64,000 nucleotides of DNA from assembly GCA_039026915.1 (NCBI GenBank), contig JBCCLJ010000004.1:1-64000 (forward strand), given 5' to 3'. The stretch's first letter is position 1. Each line of letters begins with the position of its first letter. A model generated the notes under the pieces. The model made no database searches and had not been told where the DNA came from. It was given only the letters and a program-made list of their open reading frames with translations. Both the position numbers and the translations under genes were made by a program. Positions 53,532 to 62,462 of the stretch are shown here, in pieces. The DNA comes from JBCCLJ01 sp039026915. GTDB lineage: Bacteria; Acidobacteriota; Thermoanaerobaculia; Multivoradales; Multivoraceae.

Positions 53532-55058
53532 TCACTCTCGCGTCTCCGTGGAGGGCGACAGGCGTCGCCGGTACAGTGAGACGGTGCCTCTGCCTGAGCT
53601 CGGGTCTTCGTATTGGACGACCAGGTCGTAGCTGAGCGCGAGATCGGCCCACTGATCAACACCGTACTCGGCACGAAAGAGCGGAACCTCCACGAGGTAG
53701 TCCGGTGGATGCTCATCCAGCGTCTTGGTGATGTCGCCGCTCCGTTTGCCTTCAAGTGCCTCCGGCGACACGAGGGCCAGTAGATCGAGGACGCGGTGCT
53801 CATTCGCGAAGTACCCGATCACTCCAATCTCGATGGCGGCGACCGTGCCTGCTGGCTCCGCATGCAGTGCTTCGCCAACGGCTCGATAGACCTCGTAGCG
53901 CGGATCCGGAGGCTCTCCCCACATCGTGGCTGCCTGAGACGACACTCGAGCAAGAGCGAGAAGCGCAATCAACGTCGCCAAGACTCTGACGGGCGTCCGC
54001 AGCTTCGACCCACGCTGTCCAAGCAGCTCTTGGACTTCGGTTGCACCAACGCTCGTCAGGTAGAACAGCCCCAGCATCGTAGAGACGTGGTACCAGGGGG
54101 CGAACGGTACACCCACAGCTCGGTAGAAGACCTCGTGTGAGACGAGCCACAAACCAAAGACGAGAGCCTGGGAGCTTCTTCTCCTAGCCAAGACCAGGAT
54201 CCCCGTCGTAGCCAACGCCAAGAGGACAGCGATCAGGGCATAGTCCTGGCTGAAGGTGCGAAGCAGCCACGAGCCTTGGGCGACGTCATAGGCGAAATCT
54301 GGACTCGCCTCAGCTCTCTTGGACTCCAGCGTTTGGGGAACGACTCGTCCGAAGTAGAGCTGAAGAGCCGCGACGAAAGCGAGGGATGGAGCGCCTAGAG
54401 ACGCTGCGAACGACACGGGAATGGTGCGGTGCCGGAGGTAGTAAGCGGCGAGCAGCGGGGGAAGAGCGAGAGCCGCGTCGAAGCGTAGCGAAAGTGCGAC
54501 CGCCATGAGCAGACCGGACAGCCAGGCAGGTCCTTTCCCCAAGAGGCTCACGATCGACCAGCTGACGAGGGCGGCGACAGGAAAACTCTCGGCTCCGTAC
54601 ACCTCCACGTTCCACCGTGCAAAGAGCGACAGCAGGAGGAAGATCAGGGAAGACGCGATCGAGGCCGCCCCGGAACAGCGCTGAACCAAGACGGCGAGAC
54701 TCGCAATCGAAACGAGCGACGCCAGGGTCCCGAAAGCGGCCGGCCCGATCAGTTGCCCGGACAAGAAGGTGGCTAGCCCCAGCAGAAGGGCATAACCGGG
54801 TGCGCTCGTGCCGAGGACGCGTTCCCCGTCGTTGTAGCAGAGGCAGCCGGACTCCGCGAACTGCTGAGCGTAGCGATAGGTGATGAAGGAGTCGTCGTAG
54901 GAGGCTCCCCAGAATCCCAATGCCTGAAGCAGCAGAAGAGCCAGAGCTGCGAGACCGCCAGCGACCTGAAGAGCGCTCGGGGTCTTCGTAGCGATAGATG
55001 GCTTCTCTTCCACAGCAGCAAGACGACCTTTCCAGTCGAGCCTGACCGACGGGCGCAA
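53532..55058 (-). CDS. GT-C (PMT/ZomB-like) glycosyltransferase, membrane protein
   Basis: A 508-residue protein with about eleven hydrophobic segments. The first loop carries GASYDDSFITYRYAQQFAES, with the acidic pair that starts the catalytic loop in GT-C enzymes, and CLCYNDGERVLGTSAPGY, a pattern seen in ZomB-like and ArnT-like members. A soluble tail of about 110 residues follows. TTG 55058 has GGGTGA just upstream; GTG 55013 is an alternative start. Sugar and acceptor unknown. Confidence 0.7.
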   Translation of the reverse strand: MRPSVRLDWKGRLAAVEEKPSIATKTPSALQVAGGLAALALLLLQALGFWGASYDDSFITYRYAQQFAESGCLCYNDGERVLGTSAPGYALLLGLATFLSGQLIGPAAFGTLASLVSIASLAVLVQRCSGAASIASSLIFLLLSLFARWNVEVYGAESFPVAALVSWSIVSLLGKGPAWLSGLLMAVALSLRFDAALALPPLLAAYYLRHRTIPVSFAASLGAPSLAFVAALQLYFGRVVPQTLESKRAEASPDFAYDVAQGSWLLRTFSQDYALIAVLLALATTGILVLARRRSSQALVFGLWLVSHEVFYRAVGVPFAPWYHVSTMLGLFYLTSVGATEVQELLGQRGSKLRTPVRVLATLIALLALARVSSQAATMWGEPPDPRYEVYRAVGEALHAEPAGTVAAIEIGVIGYFANEHRVLDLLALVSPEALEGKRSGDITKTLDEHPPDYLVEVPLFRAEYGVDQWADLALSYDLVVQYEDPSSGRGTVSLYRRRLSPSTETRE

Positions 55059-55182
55059 AGTATCACCCGTCTGCGGTTTGACAGCGAGTCAATAGACCTG
55101 CGACACCGGCGCTCGACCGCTCGACCCGACGAGCCTCGCAGCTCGGACTGCGACGCCTCTTCGAGCCGCCGTGCACCGCCGC

Positions 55183-55620
55183 TCAGGGCCGCGGGCTGAC
55201 GCTGCGGTTGAGCGATGCCTGAATGACGGCGAAGGACAGCGCCGTGCTCCAGCCAATGAGGAGGACACCGTTCAGCGCTTCGATGCCCGTCAGCAATCGC
55301 CACGGAGGCTCGAGCGTCACGTCGCCGTAGCCGAGCGTGGTGAAGGTGGCGCAGGAGAAGTAGATCGACTCCTCGAAGGAGGCGACGCCGGTCTCCGGGA
55401 GCAGGTAGTACGTCGTGGCCCAGAGCAGGATCTCGATCATATGGAGAAGGATCAGCACCAGTGCCGTCTGTGCGAGGATGCCCAGCACCCAGAAGAAGCT
55501 GTGCGACTCGTCGTCGCGGACAAGGGCGCGCAGATGATGAACCCAGGCCGCGGTCCCCACCGCGTGAACGAAGACGGTGCCGCAGACGAGCGCTCCGGCG
55601 ATCAGCAGAAGGATCAGCAC
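55183..55620 (-). CDS. Small two-pore-segment K+ channel
   Basis: A 145-residue ion channel. Hydrophobic segments at about 2-22, 45-70 and 115-135 flank the pore helix and filter TTLGYGD at 94-100, the K+ selectivity signature. No RCK or cyclic-nucleotide domain is present. The start lies 28 bases after the stop of the RND pump, so it may be the last gene of that export operon. A degenerate piece of a similar gene is at 47.8 kb. Confidence 0.85.
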   Translation of the reverse strand: MLILLLIAGALVCGTVFVHAVGTAAWVHHLRALVRDDESHSFFWVLGILAQTALVLILLHMIEILLWATTYYLLPETGVASFEESIYFSCATFTTLGYGDVTLEPPWRLLTGIEALNGVLLIGWSTALSFAVIQASLNRSVSPRP

Positions 55621-55648
55621 GGTCGGCGCTCAGCGTCGCGTTCGCTCT

Positions 55649-58600
55649 TCATCCGGCGGCGTGGCTGTAGCCCTTGAAATCGACCCGATAGAGCAGGGTG
55701 TAGAGCACCGGCACGACGAGCAGTGTCAGCAGGGTACTGACGACGAGCCCGAACATGATCGCCACGGCCATCGGTTCGAACATCGGGCCGCCGCCGAGGT
55801 AGAGCGGGATCATGCCGCCGAGCGTCGTCAGCGTGGTCAGCAGGATCGGGCGCATGCGGCGCTGGCACGCCTCGACGATCGCGGCCTGGGGCGAGCGCCC
55901 GAAGTCGTTCTGTTCGATCTCGATGCGATCGAGCAGCACGATCGCGTTGTTGATGACGATGCCGGCGAGTGAGATGACGCCGAGCATCGTCATGAACCCG
56001 AAGTAAGAACGCATCACGAGCAGGCCGACGGCGACGCCGATGAACGCGAGCGGCACGGTGGTGAGGATGATCGCCGGCTTGCGCAGCGAGTTGAACTGGA
56101 AGACCAGGAGGAAGACGATCAGAGCGCCGGCGATCGGCAGCTTGGCGGCGATCGAAGCGTTGGCCTTGGCCGAGTCTTCGTCTTCACCGCCGAGTGACCA
56201 GGTGGCGTCGCCGTTCCAGCCTTCGCTCTGCTCCTCGAGCCAGGGCGTTAGCTGCGCGTTGATCTCGGTGGCCGTGAGGCCCGGCTGCAGGTCGGCGAGC
56301 ACGGAGATCGTGCGCAGACGGTCGCGCCGCAGAATCTTGGCCGGCTGGAAGACGAGCTCGACGTCAGTGACCTGGTCGGCGGGGACGGAGCGACCCGAAG
56401 ACTGCGAGAACACGTTGAGGCTGCCGAACTCGGTGTCACTGACCGCCTGGCGCGAGCGCAGCATGACCGGGATCTGGTCTTCGCCTTCCCGGTACGTGGT
56501 GGCCTCGATGCCGCTGAACGTGCCCTGCAGCGAAGCGGCGATGTCCTGGTGCGTGACGCCCGCACGCTGTGCGTTGGCGTCGTTTACGTTGATCAGCAGT
56601 TTCTTCGAGCGCGGCCCCCAGTCATCGCGCACGTTCTGCGTCCCGTTGAGCGCACGCACGCCCGCCTTCACCTGCTCGGCAATCACGCCGACGCGCGCGG
56701 GGTCGCGACCGGCGATGCGCACCTCGATCGGTGTACCTCCTCCGGGGCCCGTGCCGATCGGCTCGATCGTCGCGTCGAGGCCCGGGATGTCATTGCAGTA
56801 CTGCTGCAGTTTCTGAATCAGCTCCTGCTGGCGTGTCCAGTCGTTCGTGTTGGCGACGAGCACGCCGTACTCCGGCGAGACCTGGGAGCCGGTGAAGCCG
56901 AGCACGAACATCGGAGCGCTGTCGCCGATGAAGCTGGTGAAGTCCAGCACTCCCGGCTCGTCGCTTCCTTCCTGGGTCATGAGCTCCGTGGCGATGTACT
57001 GCTCGATGTCCGAGATCACCGCTTCGGTCGAAGTGAGCGGCGTGCCCGTGGGCATGTTGAAGGTCGCGGTGAAGGTGGCACGGTCGTTGTCCGGGAAGAA
57101 GATCACCGGTACGAGAGCGAAGAGCTGCAGCGACCCGAAGAAGGCGAGTCCCACGACGACCATCGAGAGGACCGGTCGCTTCGTGGCGGCCACCAGGACG
57201 GAGCGATAGGTCGCGTAGACGCCGCCGCCGAAGCTCTCTTCGCCGCCCTCCGATTTCTTGACGCGCAGGAAGGTGACACAAAGGAGCGGGATCAACGTCA
57301 GCGCCAGCGCCCAGGAAGACAGCAGCGTGATCGTCACGACCTTGAAGAGAGAAGCGGTGTACTCGCCGACGGCGGACTCGGCGAGGTAGATCGGCAGGAA
57401 GGCTGCCGCGGTGGTGAGCGACGAGACGAGGAGCGACATGCGTAGCTCCTTCGACGATCCAACGGCCGCGTCGATCGCCGATTTGCCTTCCTGCATCTGG
57501 ACGAGAATGCTCTCGGACATGACGATGGCGTTGTCGACGAGCAGACCGAGCGCGATGATCAGCGCGGCCAGCGACATCTGATCGATGCCGACGCCGAACC
57601 AGGGCATCGCCAGCAGCGCCAGCAGAATCGCCGTCGGAATGAGCGAGGCCACGACCAGGCCGGTGCGCAGGCCCAGGCTGATCAGCATGACGACCATGAC
57701 GATGGTCACGGCCTGGATCAGGTTGCTGGCGAAGTCGCTGACCTTCTTGTCGACGATCGTCGCCTGATCGAGCACGACGTCGAGGTCGACGCCGATGGGA
57801 AGATCCTGCTCGAGGCGGTCGACCGTCTCCTGCACCTTCGGTCCGAGCTCGAGGATGTTGCCGCCGCCGCGCAGCGAGACGGCCAGCGCGAGAGCGCGCT
57901 CGCCGTTGACGTGTGTGCGGACCTGCGGTGGGTCCTCGTAGTCGCGACGGATCGAAGCGATCTCACGCAGGGGCACGAGAGCGCCGTCGGGAAGCGGGAT
58001 GAGCGTGCTGGCGACGTCCTCGACCGACTCGAAGTTGCCCGAAGGCTCGATCACCAGCGTTTCGAAGGTGTCGCGGATCGTACCGCCCGGGTTGATGATG
58101 TTGCGACTGCCCAGGATCGAGCTGAGGATGCCGGTCGACAGTCCGAGCTCGGCGAGCCGCGAGTTGTTGTACTCGACGAAGATCTGCTCTTCCTGCGCGC
58201 CGTAGATTTCGACCTTGGCGGCGTCTGGGATGAGCAGCAGCTCGTCACGGACGCGGTCGGCGAGGTCTTTCTGCTCGGCGTAGGAGTAGCCTTCGGCGCG
58301 CAGCGTGATCACCGTTCCGAAGACGTCGCCGAACTCGTCGTCGACGGTGGGGCCGCGGATGCCTTCCGGAAGCTCGGGTTCGGTGCGCTCGACCTTGCGC
58401 CGCAGTCGATCCCAAATCGGTTGCAGCTCGGTGTAGCTCTCGAGCACGTTGACGTTGATCAGCGAGATGCCGGTCTTCGACGTGCTGGTGATCGACTCGA
58501 GCTCCGGCATCTCCTGGATCGCCTTTTCGAGCTTGTCGGTGACGAGGAGCTCGACGCGCTCTGGGCTGGCTCCCGGAAACTGCGTCATGACGACCGCCGT

Positions 58601-58729
58601 GCGGATCAGGAAGCCGGGATCCTCGGCCTTCGGCATGCCCAGGTAGGACATCATGCCGCCGCAGGCGAGCGCCAGAACCAGGACCAGCGTGACCCGGTTC
58701 TTTTCGATGGCGTAGCGCGTGATGTCCAT
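55649..58729 (-). CDS. RND efflux pump inner-membrane subunit (AcrB-like)
   Basis: A 1026-residue RND pump, inner-membrane part of a tripartite exporter powered by protons. First segment at 12-29, large periplasmic loops, and LLVDNAIVMSES in the fourth segment where AcrB has two Asp; here the second is Asn, as in a large group of HAE-1 relatives. The tenth segment has INNAIVLLDRI. Length is normal. The start abuts the stop of the fusion-protein gene with no gap. Drug specificity cannot be told. Confidence 0.93.
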   Translation of the reverse strand: MDITRYAIEKNRVTLVLVLALACGGMMSYLGMPKAEDPGFLIRTAVVMTQFPGASPERVELLVTDKLEKAIQEMPELESITSTSKTGISLINVNVLESYTELQPIWDRLRRKVERTEPELPEGIRGPTVDDEFGDVFGTVITLRAEGYSYAEQKDLADRVRDELLLIPDAAKVEIYGAQEEQIFVEYNNSRLAELGLSTGILSSILGSRNIINPGGTIRDTFETLVIEPSGNFESVEDVASTLIPLPDGALVPLREIASIRRDYEDPPQVRTHVNGERALALAVSLRGGGNILELGPKVQETVDRLEQDLPIGVDLDVVLDQATIVDKKVSDFASNLIQAVTIVMVVMLISLGLRTGLVVASLIPTAILLALLAMPWFGVGIDQMSLAALIIALGLLVDNAIVMSESILVQMQEGKSAIDAAVGSSKELRMSLLVSSLTTAAAFLPIYLAESAVGEYTASLFKVVTITLLSSWALALTLIPLLCVTFLRVKKSEGGEESFGGGVYATYRSVLVAATKRPVLSMVVVGLAFFGSLQLFALVPVIFFPDNDRATFTATFNMPTGTPLTSTEAVISDIEQYIATELMTQEGSDEPGVLDFTSFIGDSAPMFVLGFTGSQVSPEYGVLVANTNDWTRQQELIQKLQQYCNDIPGLDATIEPIGTGPGGGTPIEVRIAGRDPARVGVIAEQVKAGVRALNGTQNVRDDWGPRSKKLLINVNDANAQRAGVTHQDIAASLQGTFSGIEATTYREGEDQIPVMLRSRQAVSDTEFGSLNVFSQSSGRSVPADQVTDVELVFQPAKILRRDRLRTISVLADLQPGLTATEINAQLTPWLEEQSEGWNGDATWSLGGEDEDSAKANASIAAKLPIAGALIVFLLVFQFNSLRKPAIILTTVPLAFIGVAVGLLVMRSYFGFMTMLGVISLAGIVINNAIVLLDRIEIEQNDFGRSPQAAIVEACQRRMRPILLTTLTTLGGMIPLYLGGGPMFEPMAVAIMFGLVVSTLLTLLVVPVLYTLLYRVDFKGYSHAAG

Positions 58730-59818
58730 TCAGCCCGCCGCGCCGGCTCGGACGACCATGCCGTCCGTCAGTCTTCGAACGCCGGCCGTCACGACCTTCT
58801 CACCGGCTGCGAGTCCGCTCGTCACCAGAATGCCGTCGGCGATCGGCGTGCCGACCTCGACGCTGCGACGTTTGACGACCGCGCTCTCTCCCTGGTCTTC
58901 GATGGTGAACACGTAGCGTCCGTCGTCATCTTCGCCGATGGCCACGAGCGGCACGACGACGCCGTCGCCGCCGCTGGCGATCTGGACGAAAACCTCTGCG
59001 GCCATCCCGGAGCGCACGGCCTCGGGCACCTCCTCGAGCCGAACCACGGCGGGGAAGGTCGTCGAACCAGGGGTCGCGGCGACGCCGACCTCGGTGATCT
59101 CGCCAGCGAGACGCTGCCCGCCGACCGCTTCGATCGTCACGGCGACCGGATCGCCGACGTTCAGGAACGGGATGTTCACCTCGGAGACGGCGAGCACGAC
59201 CTCGGGGCGCACGCCCGAAGCAAGCACGACGACGGTCTGGCCGGCTTGAATCGTCTCGTTCTCTTCGATCTCGACGCTGACGATGGCGCCAGAGGCGGGA
59301 GCTTTCAGCGCGGCGTAGCCGAGCTGACGGCGAGCCTGCTCGAGAGCACGCCCCGCCGCTTCGACCTGGGCGTCCGCCGACTCGGAGGCCGCGCGTGCCG
59401 CGTCGAGGTCGCTCTTCGAGGCATTGTTGTCCTCGTAGAGGCCGCGGAAGCGGTCGAAGTCGGCCCGCGCCTGGCGGTCGAGCGCCTGGACCTGGGCGAG
59501 AGAAGCGGCTGCCTGGCCGGCGCTGATCTCGAGGTCCGCCGTGTCGAGAGTCGCGATCGTCTGGCCGCGGCTGACGCTCTGGCCGACCTTGATGGCGAGT
59601 CGCTCGACCGTGCCGGAGACGCGAAAGGAGAGCTTCGATTCGGCGCTGGCCTGGGTCACCCCGGCGATCGCGGTCTGCTGTGAATCGGCGGCCGCCACGG
59701 CGATCGCCGTGCGCACCGGTCGGGGCGGCGGTGGAGCCGTCTTGGTCTCGACGCTCTGGCAGGCGATGCTGCAGCCGAGAAGCGCAGCGAGGAAGAGTGA
59801 GGTGTGTTGCTTCGACAA
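58730..59818 (-). CDS. RND periplasmic adaptor (membrane fusion) lipoprotein
   Basis: A 362-residue adaptor that joins the pump to the outer-membrane channel. Lipobox SIAC with Cys20; a Pro-rich linker; barrel-sandwich hybrid halves SGTVERLAIKVGQSVSRGQ and APASGAIVSVEIEENETIQ around a short helical hairpin (about 105-165, rich in Ala and Gln); then beta-barrel and membrane-proximal domains. The arrangement matches the AcrA/MexA type. It lies between the TolC fusion (19 bases) and the pump. Confidence 0.92.
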   Translation of the reverse strand: MSKQHTSLFLAALLGCSIACQSVETKTAPPPPRPVRTAIAVAAADSQQTAIAGVTQASAESKLSFRVSGTVERLAIKVGQSVSRGQTIATLDTADLEISAGQAAASLAQVQALDRQARADFDRFRGLYEDNNASKSDLDAARAASESADAQVEAAGRALEQARRQLGYAALKAPASGAIVSVEIEENETIQAGQTVVVLASGVRPEVVLAVSEVNIPFLNVGDPVAVTIEAVGGQRLAGEITEVGVAATPGSTTFPAVVRLEEVPEAVRSGMAAEVFVQIASGGDGVVVPLVAIGEDDDGRYVFTIEDQGESAVVKRRSVEVGTPIADGILVTSGLAAGEKVVTAGVRRLTDGMVVRAGAAG

Positions 59819-59837
59819 GGGGGTCTCCTCGAGGCGG

Positions 59838-62276
59838 CTATTCGGTCACCCAACGTTCGACTCCGCGCTCGGCGAAGAAGGCGTCGAGTCGGTCGAACCA
59901 CTCGGCGCGGGCGGTTTCGTCGACGAAGAAGTCGAACTGATTGATGGATCGCTGCACGTTCATCAGACTGACGAAGAAGTCGTAGACGGCGTCGGTCGCC
60001 GCCGTTTCGGCTTGCAGAGAGGCGTTCTGGGCGTCGAGCAGAGAGAGGATATTGACGGCGCCTCGTGCATACGCCTCCTGCACGAGCTCGCGGCTCTGGC
60101 GCGCGGCGTCGAAGGCCTCCCCTGCGAACGTGACGTTCGCGAAGGACGCACGCGCCGCGAGCATGGAGTTGCGGACCGCCTGCTCGACGAATTCAGCGGT
60201 TGCTTCTCGCGATCTTTCGAGTCGGTCGAGCTCGGCCAGCGCCTCGGCGACGCGGGCGTTGCGGGCTCCGCCTTCGAAGAGCGACAGCGTGGCACTGACT
60301 CCGACCGACCAGGTGGAATCGTCGTTCGGTGAGGGCAGCTCGCTCCCGGCTCCCGATTCGTCGAGTCGGTCCGAGATCTGGGCCTGAGCCCCGACGTCCG
60401 GCAGCCAGTAAGCGCGGCGGGCGATCGTCAGCGCGCGACTCTGAGCGTCGATCGCGCGGTCGAGCTCGGCCAGCTCTGGCGCCCTTTCGAGGGCCTGAGT
60501 GACGGCGAACTCGCGCACCGTCTCGAACTGACGCGGCGTTTCGATGTAGCTCCTGAAACGGCCCTGCTCCGGAAGCAGCGTCGCGTTGTCGAGGCTCAGG
60601 TCCTCGAGCACCCAGGTCGACTCCTCGGGCATGTGCATCAAGCGGTTGAGCTCGATCTGGGCGGTGCGCACGTCGGCGTCGGTTCCGATGAGCCTCTGCT
60701 TCGCGTTCGCGACCTCGCTCTCCCAGCGCAGGATCTCGCTGCTCGAGGCGACGCCGACTTCGCGACGGGCCTCGGCGAGCTCGAGGTTGGCCCGCGTGAT
60801 GCTGAGGTTGTCGCGCTGGACGGTGAGCAGGTTCTGCGCTCGCAGGAGGTTGATGTAAGCGTTGGCGGTGTCGAGAGCCGTGTCGAGCCGGGCCCTTTCG
60901 AAGGCCGCCTCGCGTCCCTCCTGGACGAAGCGCTCGATGGCCAGAGCCCCGAAGGCTTCGTTGGAGTAGAGAATCTGCGACAGGCTCACGCTGCCATCGA
61001 CCGTCTGCTGGGGCTGATTGCCGAAGCTGTTCGCGGCGGTCTCGCTGTCGACCACGGCGCCGCTCAAGGAGGCGCTCGCCTGCGGGCCGAGGCGCGCGCG
61101 TGCGCTACGCACGACGGCCACACCCGCCTCGACGCCGGCGCCCTCGGCGACGAGGTTGCGATTGGCGGCGACGGCCCTCTGCACGGCACCGGTGAGGTCG
61201 AGCTGCGAGATCGTCGGATCGTCGGTGTTGATCATCTCGGCCTCGAGCAGCATCTCGAAGCGCGGCGAGGCGTCGATGAGACGCATCGTCTCGGCGTTGA
61301 TGATCAGCTGTTCGGGCTGCGTGAAGGTGACCGGGATTTCGGCGGGTTCCTCGCCGAGCAGAATGCGGTGAATGACGAGCGCGATTCTCCGGCCGAGCCG
61401 CTGGAGGAGCTCGTCGGAAGCGATGGTCGCGAGGGCTCCGGCCTCCATCTGATCTCGGCCGATGGCGCTGAAGGTCGGAAGCTTGCGTTCATTCAGTCCG
61501 ACCAGCAGCTCGCGAAGCTCGCCCGGATCCATGACCAGAGGCCATAGATAGACCGCATCGACGTCTTCGGGCAGCTGTTCCAGGACACTCTCTGCCGTTC
61601 GGTCGGCAGCAAAGAAGCGAAGCTCGACGCCGTCCTGACGCTGATTGGTCTGCGCTACGGAGCCGGCCGCCGTCGAGAGGAACTCGCGGTTGGAGACGAG
61701 GGCCAGTTTCTCGAACGGGGCGATGTTGCCAAAGACCTTGAGCTCGCGGTCGAGGCCGTCGGCGAGCGCCACGTAGACCAGGTTGGGCACGCCGCTGCCG
61801 CGCCCCGCGCGCGGCAGATTCTGAAACTCGGCATCGGCCGCGAGGGCCGCCACGACCGGCTTCTCGTAGCCGGTGGTGCGCGAGGTGGCGAGCTGCGAGC
61901 CGGCGAGCCCGGGGGCCAGGACGAGATCGACCTGAGGGTCGTCGAGCAACTCGTCGAAGCCCTCGTAGAGCGTCGGCAGGTTCCATTCGGCATTCAGCGA
62001 ACGCGCGAACTCGACGGAGAACTCAGTGTCCGTGAGCAGCGCCAGCTCCTGGCGAATCAGCTGCAGGAACTCGTCGACCAGAGGCCAGTCGCCGTCGAGG
62101 AGCACGCCGATACGGAGGTCGGTCTCCTCCTGCTGGGCCTCCACGGCTCGCGCGGTCAGCGCGCCGGTCGCCAGGAGGATCGCGACGACGATCGAGAAAG
62201 CGGATGCCAGGCGGGCAGGCGTGCGAAGGCCGAACAGCCCCGGCGGGCGCCAGGGCGCGGAGAGTCTTGAGTTCAT
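59838..62276 (-). CDS. Periplasmic binding-protein domain fused to TolC-type outer-membrane channel
   Basis: An 812-residue fusion. After a long signal segment (RLASAFSIVVAILLATGALT), residues about 52-345 resemble the ABC_sub_bind (TrpX-like) periplasmic binding fold: DLRIGVLLDGDWPLVDEF, DLVLAPGLAGSQLATSRT, DAVYLWPLVMDPGELRELL, GALATIASDELLQRLGRRIA and IHRILLGEEPAEIPV. Residues about 370-800 are an outer-membrane factor: LTGAVQRAVAANRNLVAEGA starts the first repeat and VGVSATLSLFEGGARNARVA the second. TolC proteins here normally lack any such front. ATG 62276 lies in front of the signal segment; the upstream frame is rejected. First gene of the RND operon. Confidence 0.85.
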   Translation of the reverse strand: MNSRLSAPWRPPGLFGLRTPARLASAFSIVVAILLATGALTARAVEAQQEETDLRIGVLLDGDWPLVDEFLQLIRQELALLTDTEFSVEFARSLNAEWNLPTLYEGFDELLDDPQVDLVLAPGLAGSQLATSRTTGYEKPVVAALAADAEFQNLPRAGRGSGVPNLVYVALADGLDRELKVFGNIAPFEKLALVSNREFLSTAAGSVAQTNQRQDGVELRFFAADRTAESVLEQLPEDVDAVYLWPLVMDPGELRELLVGLNERKLPTFSAIGRDQMEAGALATIASDELLQRLGRRIALVIHRILLGEEPAEIPVTFTQPEQLIINAETMRLIDASPRFEMLLEAEMINTDDPTISQLDLTGAVQRAVAANRNLVAEGAGVEAGVAVVRSARARLGPQASASLSGAVVDSETAANSFGNQPQQTVDGSVSLSQILYSNEAFGALAIERFVQEGREAAFERARLDTALDTANAYINLLRAQNLLTVQRDNLSITRANLELAEARREVGVASSSEILRWESEVANAKQRLIGTDADVRTAQIELNRLMHMPEESTWVLEDLSLDNATLLPEQGRFRSYIETPRQFETVREFAVTQALERAPELAELDRAIDAQSRALTIARRAYWLPDVGAQAQISDRLDESGAGSELPSPNDDSTWSVGVSATLSLFEGGARNARVAEALAELDRLERSREATAEFVEQAVRNSMLAARASFANVTFAGEAFDAARQSRELVQEAYARGAVNILSLLDAQNASLQAETAATDAVYDFFVSLMNVQRSINQFDFFVDETARAEWFDRLDAFFAERGVERWVTE

Positions 62277-62462
62277 TGAGCGAAAACTATCAGGGCACGT
62301 CGTGCTGACGAGTTCCAATTTGCCGGCCGTTCGAAGGAAGAAGTGCGGCCTGGCGAAGCAGAGCTCGATCGCGCTGAGCTCGGGGTTCCCTTCCGCGGAT
62401 TCGTCGAGCTCACAGCGGCTGCAAGGCAAGTCCTTTTCGACGGATCGACTCACGGCAGTGCT

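Noticed and set aside
55078..55083. TTGACA as a promoter -35 box
   Set aside because: It points to the plus strand where no gene follows, and no -10 box is at proper spacing.
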